Assembly (NCBI GenBank): GCA_942492375.1
Contig: CALOEL010000017.1
Span: 1-64,000, forward strand
Source of the DNA: JAHEAO01 sp942492375
GTDB taxonomy: Bacteria; Pseudomonadota; Alphaproteobacteria; Rhodobacterales; Rhodobacteraceae
DNA length: 64,000 bases
Direction: 5' to 3'
The translations under genes were made by a program, and so were the position numbers. The notes under the pieces were generated by a model. The model was not told the origin of the DNA. It saw nothing but the letters and a program-made list of their open reading frames with translations, and did not search any database. Each line of letters starts with the position of its first letter. The first letter of the stretch is position 1. Below are positions 17,508-26,918 of the stretch, piece after piece.

Positions 17508-19913
17508 TCAAGCCAACCCCGCCGCCGCCAGAAGCGATGCCGATCCCTCGGCCAGAAGCCGTTCGTTTGCCGATCCATCGATCGGAACCCTGCTGACTTC
17601 CAGAAGCAAGGGCGCGGCCAGCGGTGGCAATCGGTTCAGGGCCACATGATCGATTCGTCCTGCGGTTCGGTGCAACATCTCCTCGATGCGGCCGAAATCC
17701 ACGAGACCCTTGAGTGCCTCTTCACGTGTTATCCGCAACATGAGGTGGTCGGGATCGTACTTCAGCAACGTGTCGTAAAGGATGTCGGACGAGAACGTGG
17801 CTTGCCGACCCGATTTTCTTCCCTGAACTGTGCGACGTTCGATCAGCCCGGCGATGGTCGCGGCGCTGCGAAAGGTCCGCTTCATCACGGCATTCCCTTG
17901 CAGCCACAAATCGAACGCGTCTTGCAGGGTGTTGGCCTGCAACAGCGGCCGCGGGTTCGTCACGGGTTCGAGCCCCCAGATCAGGGTGGCATAGTCGCTG
18001 GCGACAAAACCCATCGGGTGCAACCCGAGTTCTTCCATTCGCTGTGTTACCAGAAGGCCGAGCGTCTGCATGGCGTTGCGGCCGGCGAAGCCGTAGATGC
18101 ATGTATGTTCCCGCCCGTCATGTGGGAAGCTTTCGACGAGCAGTCGATCGGGCTGGGGCAGTTGCGATATCCCGCGTTGCAAGGTGAGCCATTCTGCGGT
18201 GTGACGTGGCAGTTCGGGCCAACTGTCTTGCTGAAGCAGCCGCAGTATTCGCTGGGAAAGCTGCGTCGAGGTCGCGAATTTCGTCCCGGAATAGACGGCG
18301 AATTTCGGTTTGCGGCCGGCATCCTTGCTGACCTCCACCGTCATTTCGCGCAGCGATTCATAGCGCACGACCTGGCCGCCGATGACGAATCTGTCACCGG
18401 GCGTAAGCGTGGCGGCGAAGGCTTCCTCAACCTCTCCAAGCGGCTGACCGCCCCGCCGGTTCTTCAGCCGAACTTTGACCATGTCGGTATCCTGGATCGT
18501 TCCGATATTCATACGGATCCGCTGCGACAACCGAGGATCGCGCAGTTGCCAGAGCCCGTCGGGACGTTGCCGCAGTCTTTGCCAACGGTCATAGGCGCGC
18601 AGCGCGTAGCCGCCGGTTGCGACGAACTGCAAGCAGTCCTCGAACTCGGTCCGGGTGAGATCCGCATAGGGTCCGACCGTGGCAACCTCTTGGTAAAGAT
18701 CATCTGCGTGAAAAGGAGCGGCGCAGGCCGTGATCAGAATGTGTTGGCACAGGACGTCTTTCGGGCCCCGGCCGCGCGGCTCTCCGTCGAGGTCGCGCTG
18801 TTTGACCGCCTGCAGCGCCGCAACGCATTCGACCACCTCGAACCGATTGGCCGGTACGAGCAGCGCCTTTGACGGCGCATTGTACCGGTGGTTCGCGCGG
18901 CCAATCCGTTGCACCAGTCGCTTGACGTTCTTCGGTGCGCCGACCTGAATGACCAAGTCCACATCGCCCCAATCAATTCCCAGATCGAGGCTGCCGGTGC
19001 AGACGATGGCCCTCAAGTCTCCCCGGACCATCGCAGCCTCAACCCTTTGACGTTGCTCTCGGTCAAGACTGCCATGATGAATGCCGATCGGCAGGTTGTC
19101 GGTATTTTCATGCCAGAGGTGATGGAAGAATATCTCTGCCTGCGCGCGGGTATTGTGGAAGATCAGCGTTGTGCGATGCTTGCGCACCTGCTCCAGCACC
19201 GCCGAAATCGCATAGCGTCCGCCGCCGCCCGCCCATGGCGGAGCGTCCTCGGTTTCGAGCATGCTGATATCGGGATCCGGACCGGGATCGGCCACCAAGA
19301 CCTCGCACGGAGCGGGGCGATACGCGAGGTAGCGCGCCATCGCCTGGGGATCCTCCACGGTTGCCGATAGACCGACGCGGCGCAAGCCGGTGGAAAGCCT
19401 TTGTAGTCCCGCAAGGCAGAGCATCAACTGGTCACCGCGCTTGCTCTCCGCGAGCGCGTGGATTTCGTCCACCACGACCCTCTGAAGCCCCGCGAATATC
19501 CGTGGGGCATCCTCGTAGCTGAGCAGCAGCGCGAGTGATTCCGGCGTCGTCAGGAGGATATGCGGCGGGTCGGCGCGCTGGCGCTTCTTCTGGGTCTGCG
19601 TGGTGTCACCGGTTCGATCCTCGACCCTGATCGGCAGTGCCATTTCCGAAATCGGCGTTGAGAGGTTGCGTCGGATATCGGCCGCGAGCGCCTTTAGCGG
19701 CGAAATGTACAGGGTGTGCAATCCCTGACGCGGTTCGGCTGCAAGCTCGGCAAGAGTAGGCAGGAATCCTGCAAGCGTCTTGCCGCCGCCCGTCGGGGCC
19801 ACCAACAAGAGCGCTGGCGCGTCGGCAGCGTCCAGCATTGCTTGCTGGTGTGGATGAAGGTGCCATCCCCGGCGAGCAAACCAATCAGAGAACGATCGCG
19901 GCAAAGAAAACAT
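17508..19913 (-). CDS. Ligase-associated DEXH box DNA helicase (Lhr family)
   Basis: Superfamily 2 helicase of 801 residues. Walker A APTGGGKT is at residues 39-46, the DEIH box at about 149-152, motif III-like VGLSATVEDP near 190, and HHGSLDRE and QRIGRANHR (motifs V/VI region) in the second RecA fold. The C-terminal Lhr-specific winged-helix and core parts follow. This is the ligase-associated subfamily usually paired with PdeM, and pdeM follows directly with overlapping or very close translation. No ligase or exonuclease gene is adjacent here. Confidence 0.93.
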   Translation of the reverse strand: MFSLPRSFSDWFARRGWHLHPHQQAMLDAADAPALLLVAPTGGGKTLAGFLPTLAELAAEPRQGLHTLYISPLKALAADIRRNLSTPISEMALPIRVEDRTGDTTQTQKKRQRADPPHILLTTPESLALLLSYEDAPRIFAGLQRVVVDEIHALAESKRGDQLMLCLAGLQRLSTGLRRVGLSATVEDPQAMARYLAYRPAPCEVLVADPGPDPDISMLETEDAPPWAGGGGRYAISAVLEQVRKHRTTLIFHNTRAQAEIFFHHLWHENTDNLPIGIHHGSLDREQRQRVEAAMVRGDLRAIVCTGSLDLGIDWGDVDLVIQVGAPKNVKRLVQRIGRANHRYNAPSKALLVPANRFEVVECVAALQAVKQRDLDGEPRGRGPKDVLCQHILITACAAPFHADDLYQEVATVGPYADLTRTEFEDCLQFVATGGYALRAYDRWQRLRQRPDGLWQLRDPRLSQRIRMNIGTIQDTDMVKVRLKNRRGGQPLGEVEEAFAATLTPGDRFVIGGQVVRYESLREMTVEVSKDAGRKPKFAVYSGTKFATSTQLSQRILRLLQQDSWPELPRHTAEWLTLQRGISQLPQPDRLLVESFPHDGREHTCIYGFAGRNAMQTLGLLVTQRMEELGLHPMGFVASDYATLIWGLEPVTNPRPLLQANTLQDAFDLWLQGNAVMKRTFRSAATIAGLIERRTVQGRKSGRQATFSSDILYDTLLKYDPDHLMLRITREEALKGLVDFGRIEEMLHRTAGRIDHVALNRLPPLAAPLLLEVSRVPIDGSANERLLAEGSASLLAAAGLA

Positions 19914-20003
19914 GCCGGAAATTAGCTTGGCCGCAAGGGGAATGGAATGCGTGCAGCGCGGTTTTCGCGCGGCGCTCGTAAGCCCTTCGGCGGCCGTCGG
20001 AAA

Positions 20004-21314
20004 TCAGTGGATGATCACCTCTTCCTTGACGAACATGTTCGCCCAGGCCCGGTCGATAAGGTCCGGGTTCATCTGATAGGGGATACCCTCGAATTCGCAG
20101 ATCGCGATCATCTGGTCGATCAGGAAGATCGGCTGATAGTTTGCATAGATATTGTCGATGGTGGGATACTTCTTCTTGATCAGATGGATGAGCGCCTGTT
20201 CGTCCAGCGGCATCTTGCGCTTCTTGGCGACCATCGCGAAGATCTTGAGGTAATCCGATTGGTCCGGGCCGTCGATCTTGATCTTGAAGAAGATCCGGCG
20301 CAGCGCCGCCTTGTCGAAAATCTCGTTCGGGTGGAAGTTCGTCGAGAAGATGACAAGTGTATCGAACGGCGTTTCGAATTTCTCGCCGGATTGCAGCGCA
20401 AGGATGTCCTTGCCCTCTTCCAGCGGCACGATCCAGCGGTTGATCAGGGCCTGGGGTGGTTCGGACTGACGGCCAAGGTCGTCGACGATGAAGACGCCGC
20501 CAGCCGACTTGAGCTGCAGCGGCGCCTGATAGGTTCTCGATGTCGGGTTGTACACGAGGTCAAGCATGTCCAACGTCAGTTCGCCGCCGGTGATGACCGT
20601 CGGTCGGTTGCAGAGAACATAGCGGCGATCGTACCGGTTCGACGTACGGCGCAGAGAATTCGGATCATCGACCAGATCCTCGGCGATCGTATGCACGATA
20701 GGGTCATAGACGGTGATGACCTGACCGGAATACTCGATGGCGCGCGGCACGAAGATATTGTCGCCCAGCGCGTCCCGGATTCCGTTCGAGATCGAGGACT
20801 TACCGTTGCCCGGGGGGCCGTACATCAGGATCGAGCGACCGGCGCTCACGGCGGGACCGAGATGGTCGATCAGCGCGTCAGGCAGGATGAGGTGCCCCAT
20901 GGCGCCCAGCAATTGCTGACGCGTCACCTGGATGTTGCGGATCGACTGCCGTTTGACCTGTTCGGCATAAACGGCCATCGGGATCGGCATGGCTCCGTAA
21001 TATTCGGATTGCGACAGCGCATCGAGCGCGCGCGCCTTGCCCGCGTCTGACAACTGATATCCCATCTCGCCGCCGGAATTGGCGTGCAGGGTACCTGTCG
21101 CCTCTACCAGTTTCTGGCTGCGGGTCAGGTCCACCAGCTCTTGCGTGACATTCACCGGAAGGCACAGCACCCGCGCCATTTGGGTGACCTGGTCAAGGTT
21201 CTGCCGGAACATGGACTTTAGCAGGATATCCCGCATCATCACCATCGAAAGCCCGGTATCGGCCATGCTGCGGGGTGCGGGCGGGGCCAAGACGGCCGGG
21301 TTGTGCATGTTCAT
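20004..21314 (-). CDS. AAA+ ATPase next to the tad locus, unusual N-terminal region
   Basis: A 436-residue ATPase resembling MoxR/dynein-type AAA proteins (COG0714-like). Walker A GPPGNGKS is at residues 166-173 and a Walker B-like VFIVDD at about 274-279, with Asp where Glu is usual. Sensor 1-like VIFSTNFHP follows near 320 and a C-terminal helical lid ends the protein. The first 160 residues are not an AAA fold; they look helical and include a predicted winged-helix-like stretch. ATG 21314 is chosen; a second ATG is at 21308. It is on the same strand as the tad genes, 228 bases after the prepilin peptidase. I do not know its function; pilus-linked chaperone or remodeller is a guess from position. 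Confidence 0.8.
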   Translation of the reverse strand: MNMHNPAVLAPPAPRSMADTGLSMVMMRDILLKSMFRQNLDQVTQMARVLCLPVNVTQELVDLTRSQKLVEATGTLHANSGGEMGYQLSDAGKARALDALSQSEYYGAMPIPMAVYAEQVKRQSIRNIQVTRQQLLGAMGHLILPDALIDHLGPAVSAGRSILMYGPPGNGKSSISNGIRDALGDNIFVPRAIEYSGQVITVYDPIVHTIAEDLVDDPNSLRRTSNRYDRRYVLCNRPTVITGGELTLDMLDLVYNPTSRTYQAPLQLKSAGGVFIVDDLGRQSEPPQALINRWIVPLEEGKDILALQSGEKFETPFDTLVIFSTNFHPNEIFDKAALRRIFFKIKIDGPDQSDYLKIFAMVAKKRKMPLDEQALIHLIKKKYPTIDNIYANYQPIFLIDQMIAICEFEGIPYQMNPDLIDRAWANMFVKEEVIIH

Positions 21315-21542
21315 CGGTCTACCTGTCTGTGCTCGTCGCTCTTGTGGTACGTACCCCGCCATCTGCGGTTTGGACCCCGAGAGCGGCGAAAGTGTTCTGC
21401 GCAGCCCAATCAGACCCTGAAACCTGTCCCGGAGATGCAATAGGCCGATCATGAGCAGCCCAAATCCAACAGCTTTGTTTGGCTTTTTTGTGGCGGCAAT
21501 CGCTGTAATCGATGATGCCGCTCTATTGTGCGAGGCGTGACT

Positions 21543-22037
21543 CTATGCGCCGAAGGCCGCACCTGCCGCAAGGTAGAATATCAGCGTTCCCGAAAGCGCC
21601 AGACCCATTGGAAAATCCGCATGGCTCCAGGATAGCCAATCCGGGGTCTTCGCTCGGAAGGCCTCGGAGCGTTTGAACAATCTGTGCGTGAGGACAGCGG
21701 CCAGAAGAACCGCCGCGAACAGAAACAGCAAAAGCCTCAGGTCTCCCAAGGCGACGAACGGCGCCATCGCGGCAGCGAATTTCGCGTCACCGGCGCCAAT
21801 GGCTCGGAGCATGTTCAGTATGAAGCCAACCAGCAAGACAATGATGAGGTGAAGCCAACGCCAGAGGTAGTCGTGGAGAGGAAGTGCAACGAGGCCGATC
21901 ACCAGGAACACGACCGTCAGCGCAATCACCGCCTTGTTGGGGATCTTCATGAACTTCATGTCGCTCCACGCGACCCAAATTCCGATGGGCAGCGCAAAGG
22001 GCAGGAACCAGAGGGCGGCTAGGCTGGTCAGCGCCAT
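21543..22037 (-). CDS. cpaA: Prepilin peptidase CpaA/TadV
   Basis: Inner-membrane aspartic protease of family A24 that cleaves Flp prepilins. The 164-residue protein has about five or six membrane segments. The first catalytic Asp lies in WSDMKFMKIPN near residue 26 and the second in GAGDAKF near residue 83. It lacks the N-methylation domain of PilD, as is normal for the TadV/CpaA class. It starts 2 bases after the upstream TPR gene and is the last recognisable tad gene of the minus-strand cluster. Confidence 0.93.
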   Translation of the reverse strand: MALTSLAALWFLPFALPIGIWVAWSDMKFMKIPNKAVIALTVVFLVIGLVALPLHDYLWRWLHLIIVLLVGFILNMLRAIGAGDAKFAAAMAPFVALGDLRLLLFLFAAVLLAAVLTHRLFKRSEAFRAKTPDWLSWSHADFPMGLALSGTLIFYLAAGAAFGA

Positions 22038-22039
22038 CG

Positions 22040-22894
22040 TCAGTTGGCGCCGGCCTGATCCAGGGCGCGCAAACTGCGCTCGGCCGCCTCAAAGTACTGC
22101 GGGTGTGTGTCTACTGCTTCTTGCAGCAGTCCCCGTCCGATGGTGACGTCGCCCTGCTTGATCGCCGCGAGGGCCATCGTGTGCAGCAACTGCGCCCGTT
22201 CGACCTGCGTCATCGAAACGATAGGCAGCTCGTAATTGCGCTGCGCCGCACGCGCCAGAACGATGTTGTTCTTGGCGGTGAACATGCCGGGTTCGTAACG
22301 CAGGGCTTCGAAGAACAGCTTTTCGGCTTCGCCATAGGCGCCGCGCGTCAGTTTCGAGTAGCCCCAGTTGTTCAGGACGCCCGAAGGTTTCGTCGTAAGT
22401 CCGACGGCAGTTTCGTAGAAGCTGTCCGCCTTCGGCCATTCCTTGTTGCTGTCGGCGATCATAGCTTCAAGTCGGTAGCGCTTGAACGTCTCGTGGGTGG
22501 GCGGAACCTTGTCCAGCTCCGCCTCGGCCTTGTCCCAATTGCTGGTGCGGATCAACGCATCGGCATACTCGACGCGGTCATCGCTGGTGGCGCCGGGAAG
22601 CTCGTTGACACGGCCCCAGACGATCACCGCTTCGGTCGGTTTCTTCGCCCTGATCAGAGACTTCGCCAGCCCGCGCTGGATGTCGATCCTGTCCGGATTT
22701 TCGGTGGCGGTGCGCTGGAAGTAGGCGACGGATTCGTTGGGATCGGCCGCGGCCAGCATCACGTCGTTGAGATTGGATTCGTCGATGACGTTCACGCCGA
22801 CGGCGCGCTCTACGTCTGCATTGCCGTCTTTCTCACAACCCGCAAGGGCCACTGCGCCACCAAGGCACAGCGAAACAAGAAATCGATGGCGCAT
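22040..22894 (-). CDS. TPR lipoprotein of the tad locus (TadD-like)
   Basis: A 284-residue predicted lipoprotein (lipobox VALAGC, Cys at residue 20) with tetratricopeptide-like helices through the body: SVAYFQRTATENPDRIDIQR, ADALIRTSNWDKAEAELDK, GVLNNWGYSKLTRGAYGEAE, and others. TadD-type TPR lipoproteins assist assembly of the outer-membrane secretin. This locus has two such genes in a row, and which of them is the functional TadD equivalent is unclear. It lies 41 bases after the other TPR gene and 2 bases before cpaA. Confidence 0.85.
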   Translation of the reverse strand: MRHRFLVSLCLGGAVALAGCEKDGNADVERAVGVNVIDESNLNDVMLAAADPNESVAYFQRTATENPDRIDIQRGLAKSLIRAKKPTEAVIVWGRVNELPGATSDDRVEYADALIRTSNWDKAEAELDKVPPTHETFKRYRLEAMIADSNKEWPKADSFYETAVGLTTKPSGVLNNWGYSKLTRGAYGEAEKLFFEALRYEPGMFTAKNNIVLARAAQRNYELPIVSMTQVERAQLLHTMALAAIKQGDVTIGRGLLQEAVDTHPQYFEAAERSLRALDQAGAN

Positions 22895-22935
22895 TTGCCT
22901 GCGTCCTCTTCTGCTCGGACGTTCGCGGTTTTTTA

Positions 22936-23517
22936 TTATTGTGTCGACAGAAGGACGTATTGGCTTTGCCCCCGCCGCACCAGTGCGAACGTGCTTTTCT
23001 CGGGCTCAGCATAACTTGTCGAATCGAGTTTTGCGATAGCCAAGCGCAAATTCTCGCGTATCTCGGCACTTTCGCCACTGTCGAGTGCGAAGGCCGTGTA
23101 GAAGACACGTTCCGCTTCGCCGATCTTTCCCTGCTCCATCAATACCACGCCGAGGTTGTTCCAGGCTGGGACGAAGGTCTCGTCTTGCTTGAGCGCCTCG
23201 CGCAGCAGCTTTTCCGATTGTCCAAGGCGACCGAGCTTCAGGTTGGCAGAGCCGAGGGCGGAGAGCACGTCGACATTGATGCCCCGTTCCGATCCGGCGC
23301 GCAGATAAGCCCGCAGGGCAAGTTCGTATTCGCCGGCTTCCATCAGCCGATGACCCACCAGAAGGCCGTCGACGGACTCCTCCCCCCGCGAGACACCCGG
23401 CGCGAACGGATTGTCCCCGGCAGGGCGAGAGCCGCCTGCGGGTTCGCAGCCGGCCAGAAGCATCAGCGCGATGCCCGTTCCTACCCATCTTTTTGTCACA
23501 TCAGAAGTTCGCGGCAC
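22936..23517 (-). CDS. tadD: TPR lipoprotein TadD
   Basis: A 193-residue predicted lipoprotein with lipobox LLAGC near residue 24 and three TPR-like repeats (LMEAGEYELALRAYLRAGS, ALGSANLKLGRLGQSEKLL, AWNNLGVVLMEQGKIGEAE). Size and position directly after tadC match TadD. The start is a GTG at 23517, which overlaps tadC by 17 bases; a GTG at 23499 just past the tadC stop is an equally possible start and would give a shorter signal sequence. Confidence 0.85.
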   Translation of the reverse strand: MPRTSDVTKRWVGTGIALMLLAGCEPAGGSRPAGDNPFAPGVSRGEESVDGLLVGHRLMEAGEYELALRAYLRAGSERGINVDVLSALGSANLKLGRLGQSEKLLREALKQDETFVPAWNNLGVVLMEQGKIGEAERVFYTAFALDSGESAEIRENLRLAIAKLDSTSYAEPEKSTFALVRRGQSQYVLLSTQ

Positions 23518-24478
23518 TCAGTGTCTTGGCAATCTCGTAGACCGACGGCCCGATCAGGATGATCAGAAGCGGCGGAACGGTCAGCATCATTGTGGCGAGT
23601 GTCATCTTCGTCGGCAAGGTGTTTGCTTTCTCTTCAGCGCGCATGACCCGCTTGTCGCGCATTTCGCCCGCATAGACTCGCAACGCTTCCGCCACCGAGG
23701 TGCCGAAGGTGGCCGACTGGATCAGCACGGTGACGAAGCTGGATACGTCCGGTACGCCGGCGCGTTCCGACATGTCACGCAGCACCGACACGCGATCCTT
23801 GCCGGCCTTCATTTCATGCGCGACGATTTCGTATTCGTCGGCCAGTGCCGGGAAACCGGAGCGGATTTCCTTGGAGACACGGATAATGGATTGGTCCATC
23901 GACTGTCCGGCCTCGACGCAAACGAGCATCATGTCCAGTGAGTCCGGGAAGCCGTTGACGATCTGTTCCTGACGTTCCTGCTGCCGCTTCGTGACCCAGT
24001 ATTTAGGCAGGTAGTAACCGACAAGGCCAGGACCAAGCACCGTGAGCATCAGCATGGTGGTGGTCGGATCGCCGGTGGCGGACTGGAAGATTGCGAAGAT
24101 GATACCGACCAGCAGCAGTAAGCTGCCCAAGGCGAACTGGATGAAATAGAATGTGCGAACTGCGTTCTTAGAGCGGTAACCTGCCTGCAGCAGCTTCAAC
24201 TTGATGGCGGAAAACTGCTCCGCATCCTGAGGCTCCAGGAAGTTCGAGTACTTTTCGAGCTTGTCTTTCTTGGACGACGTCCGCAGAAGCTTACCCTTGT
24301 CGGTCGATTTCTGCGCCGCGCGCGCCTGGTCCTTTAGCTTGTCCAGCGGATCCACGTTCTTCTTCAGCAGGATCGGCAGCGTCAGCAGCACGAGAAACAT
24401 GCCGAGAATCCCGACAGCAAGCAGCGGCCCAAAGGGTCCAAGCTGCTCTGTCAGCATCGCTTTGATGTTATCGATCAT
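23501..24478 (-). CDS. tadC: Tad pilus inner-membrane platform protein TadC
   Basis: Type II secretion F-domain protein of 325 residues that with TadB forms the inner-membrane platform of the Flp pilus machine. It has an N-terminal membrane helix, a cytoplasmic part, two further helices at about residues 107-150, the T2SSF domain (FPDSLDMMLVCVEAGQSMDQ), and a C-terminal helix (MTLATMMLTVPPLLIILIGP). It is typical of TadC in length and order. It starts 10 bases after tadB. Confidence 0.94.
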   Translation of the reverse strand: MIDNIKAMLTEQLGPFGPLLAVGILGMFLVLLTLPILLKKNVDPLDKLKDQARAAQKSTDKGKLLRTSSKKDKLEKYSNFLEPQDAEQFSAIKLKLLQAGYRSKNAVRTFYFIQFALGSLLLLVGIIFAIFQSATGDPTTTMLMLTVLGPGLVGYYLPKYWVTKRQQERQEQIVNGFPDSLDMMLVCVEAGQSMDQSIIRVSKEIRSGFPALADEYEIVAHEMKAGKDRVSVLRDMSERAGVPDVSSFVTVLIQSATFGTSVAEALRVYAGEMRDKRVMRAEEKANTLPTKMTLATMMLTVPPLLIILIGPSVYEIAKTLSAANF

Positions 24479-24488
24479 CGGAACGCCC

Positions 24489-25457
24489 CTATACCTTGAT
24501 ATTCACAAGCGACCGCATGACGAAGATGTTGGTCACCAGAAAGGCGGCCACCACGAGACAGGCCGGGATGAAGAGTGCGGTCGTCTTAACGTCTTGATAG
24601 TAATTGGGTTGGATCACGTTGATGCCGACCAGAGCGACGATCGGAAACACCGACAGGAACATGCCGGACCATTTTGCCTCGGCCGTGATGGCCTTGACCC
24701 GACGAAACAGCTTGAAGCGCGACCGGATGACCTTGGACAGGCCGTCGAGGATCTCGGCCAGGTTGCCCCCGGACTGCTGCTGAATCGTGACAGCCACGGC
24801 CAGAAAGCGAAGATCCTGCATATCCAGACGTTCGGCCATGGCTTTCAGTGCCTCGCCAACGTCACGCCCATAGGCGGCCTCGTCAGAGATTACGCCCATC
24901 TCTGACGCCAAGGGGTCCGGCACTTCTTTCGAGACGATGGTCAGCGCGGATGAGAATGGGTGTCCGACGCGAAGCGAACGTACCATTAGCTCGACGGCGT
25001 CAGGCAGTTGCTCTTCGATCATCGAAAGTCGTTTCTTTGCCTTGTTGTTCACCCACACAAAGACACCACCGACGCCCATACCCGTCGCGATGACGATCCG
25101 GATCGGCAGGCTCGCACTGGTGCCGAAAGTCAGGCCGATAAAGGCTGCAATACCCAGGACGACCATGATGATGATCAGCTGGGTCGGACTGAATGCGATG
25201 TTTGCCTTCTGGGCACGCGCCGCGAGGATCGAGTAAAGCGGGATCCCACGAGCCTTCATGTGCTGGCCCATCTCCTTGCGGAGCTGTTCCAGAACCTGTT
25301 CGCGACCCGCGCCGCGTTCCAGCATCTCCAGCCGGCGGTTGACGCGATTGTTGAGGCTGATCGACTTGCCGAAAACGGTAAGGTAGATGCCTTCGACCAG
25401 GAAGAGGACGGCAATGAAGATCAGGCCGTAGATAAGAGGTTCTGCGCTGATGACCAT
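24489..25457 (-). CDS. tadB: Tad pilus inner-membrane platform protein TadB
   Basis: Type II secretion F-domain protein of 322 residues, partner of TadC. An N-terminal helix (LIYGLIFIAVLFLVEGIYL) is followed by a long cytoplasmic part with two helices at about residues 93-135. The T2SSF domain reads LPDAVELMVRSLRVGHPFSS, and C-terminal helices end at the GINVIQP and TALFIPACLVVAAFLV region. It starts 6 bases after tadA, in the standard tadA-tadB-tadC order. Confidence 0.94.
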   Translation of the reverse strand: MVISAEPLIYGLIFIAVLFLVEGIYLTVFGKSISLNNRVNRRLEMLERGAGREQVLEQLRKEMGQHMKARGIPLYSILAARAQKANIAFSPTQLIIIMVVLGIAAFIGLTFGTSASLPIRIVIATGMGVGGVFVWVNNKAKKRLSMIEEQLPDAVELMVRSLRVGHPFSSALTIVSKEVPDPLASEMGVISDEAAYGRDVGEALKAMAERLDMQDLRFLAVAVTIQQQSGGNLAEILDGLSKVIRSRFKLFRRVKAITAEAKWSGMFLSVFPIVALVGINVIQPNYYQDVKTTALFIPACLVVAAFLVTNIFVMRSLVNIKV

Positions 25458-25463
25458 GGCGGA

Positions 25464-26903
25464 TCAGTTCCCGTTGAATGGTTCGAAGATGGTAGCCGGC
25501 AGATCGTAGCCCCACATCCGGAACCGCTCGGAGAAGTTCGAGCGAACCCCTGTGGCGGTGAAGTGGCCGATGATCTTGTTTTCAGGAGTGAGCCCGACAC
25601 GCTGGTAGCGAAATACCTCTTGCATCGAGATCACGTCGCCTTCCATGCCGGTAACCTCAGTGATGGAAGTCATCCGGCGCGAACCGTCCTGCAGGCGGCT
25701 GGCCTGCACGATCAGGTTCACAGCCGAGGCGATCTGCGCCCGTACTGCCTTGATCGGCATCTCGATGCCGGCCATGGCGATCATGTTCTCAAGTCTGCTG
25801 ACAGCGTCCCGCGCGCTGTTCGCGTGGATCGTCGTCATCGAGCCGTCATGGCCGGTGTTCATGGCTTGCAGCATGTCGATGACTTCCTCGCCACGCGTTT
25901 CGCCGACGATGATCCGGTCGGGACGCATCCGCAGGGCGTTCTTCAGGCAATCGCGCTGGCTGACCGCTCCCTTGCCCTCGACGTTGGGCGGGCGGCTTTC
26001 CATTCGGCCGACATGGGTCTGCTGCAGTTGAAGTTCGGCGGTGTCCTCGATCGTCAGGATCCGCTCGCTGTCGTCGATGAAAGAGGACAGCGCGTTCAGC
26101 GTCGTGGTCTTACCCGAGCCAGTACCGCCGGAGACGATTATGTTCAGGCGGGTGGCGACGGCGGCCTGAAGATAGGCCGCCATTTCTTCGGTGAAGGCGC
26201 CGAACTTCACCAGGTCGTCGATGGCGAGCTTTTCTTTCTTGAATTTCCGGATCGACACGAGCGATCCGTCCACGGCGATCGGCGGCACCATCGCGTTGAA
26301 ACGTGAGCCGTCAGCAAGACGGGCGTCGACATAGGGATTGGATTCGTCAACCCGACGGCCGACAGCGGACACGATCTTGTCGATGATCCGCAGCAGGTGG
26401 CGTTCGTCCTTGAAGGTCGTGTCGGTCAGCTGCAGCTTGCCGGCGCGTTCCACGAAGACCTGCTGCGGGCCGTTCACCAGGATATCGTTGACGGAATCGT
26501 CCTTCAGCAGCGGCTCGAGCGGGCCGAGTCCGGTGACTTCATCGAACAGGTCCTGATTCAGCAATGCCCGTTCTTCGCGGTTCAGGACGATCGCCATGTC
26601 TTCCAGGGCTTCGCCGGCAATGGCCGAGATCTCTGCGCGCAGGTCGGATTCGCTCGCGGTTTCCAGTGCCGAGAGGTTGAGGTTATCCAGAAGCCGCTTG
26701 TGCAGCTCGACCTTGATCTCACCCAGGCGCTCTTTGCGCTTCTTTTCCTTGTCCATTGGTACGATCTGGGCCGAAGCCTTCGATGGTTTGCGGGTGATCT
26801 TTCCCGCGGCAGGCGCGGCGCCGCTGGTCGCGTCGACACCGGGCTTCGGAACCTCGACGAGTTGAGGCTTGGACTGCTCGGGTTTCTTGTATTTCGAAAA
26901 CAT
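25464..26903 (-). CDS. tadA: Tad pilus secretion ATPase TadA/CpaF
   Basis: Hexameric type II/IV secretion ATPase powering Flp pilus extension and, by analogy to Caulobacter CpaF, retraction. The 479-residue protein has a low-complexity Lys/Pro/Ala-rich first 55 residues and an N-terminal domain with LFDEVTGLGPLEPLLKDD. Walker A GGTGSGKTT is at residues 259-267, an Asp box (RILTIEDTAELQL), a Walker B region (RIIVGETRGEE) and a His box (TGHDGSMTTIHANS) follow. All catalytic parts are present. It lies 15 bases after cpaE. Confidence 0.96.
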   Translation of the reverse strand: MFSKYKKPEQSKPQLVEVPKPGVDATSGAAPAAGKITRKPSKASAQIVPMDKEKKRKERLGEIKVELHKRLLDNLNLSALETASESDLRAEISAIAGEALEDMAIVLNREERALLNQDLFDEVTGLGPLEPLLKDDSVNDILVNGPQQVFVERAGKLQLTDTTFKDERHLLRIIDKIVSAVGRRVDESNPYVDARLADGSRFNAMVPPIAVDGSLVSIRKFKKEKLAIDDLVKFGAFTEEMAAYLQAAVATRLNIIVSGGTGSGKTTTLNALSSFIDDSERILTIEDTAELQLQQTHVGRMESRPPNVEGKGAVSQRDCLKNALRMRPDRIIVGETRGEEVIDMLQAMNTGHDGSMTTIHANSARDAVSRLENMIAMAGIEMPIKAVRAQIASAVNLIVQASRLQDGSRRMTSITEVTGMEGDVISMQEVFRYQRVGLTPENKIIGHFTATGVRSNFSERFRMWGYDLPATIFEPFNGN

Positions 26904-26918
26904 TCAGATTCCCCCGGA

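Noticed and set aside
17448..18872. Long plus-strand open frame opposite the Lhr-type helicase
   Set aside because: Antisense shadow; translation has no recognisable fold and the opposite strand carries all helicase motifs.
21493..21521. Hairpin GCGGCAATCG/CGATgaTGCCGC between cpaA and the AAA+ ATPase as a terminator
   Set aside because: On the minus strand it is followed by an A run, not a T run, so it does not fit an intrinsic terminator for the tad genes.
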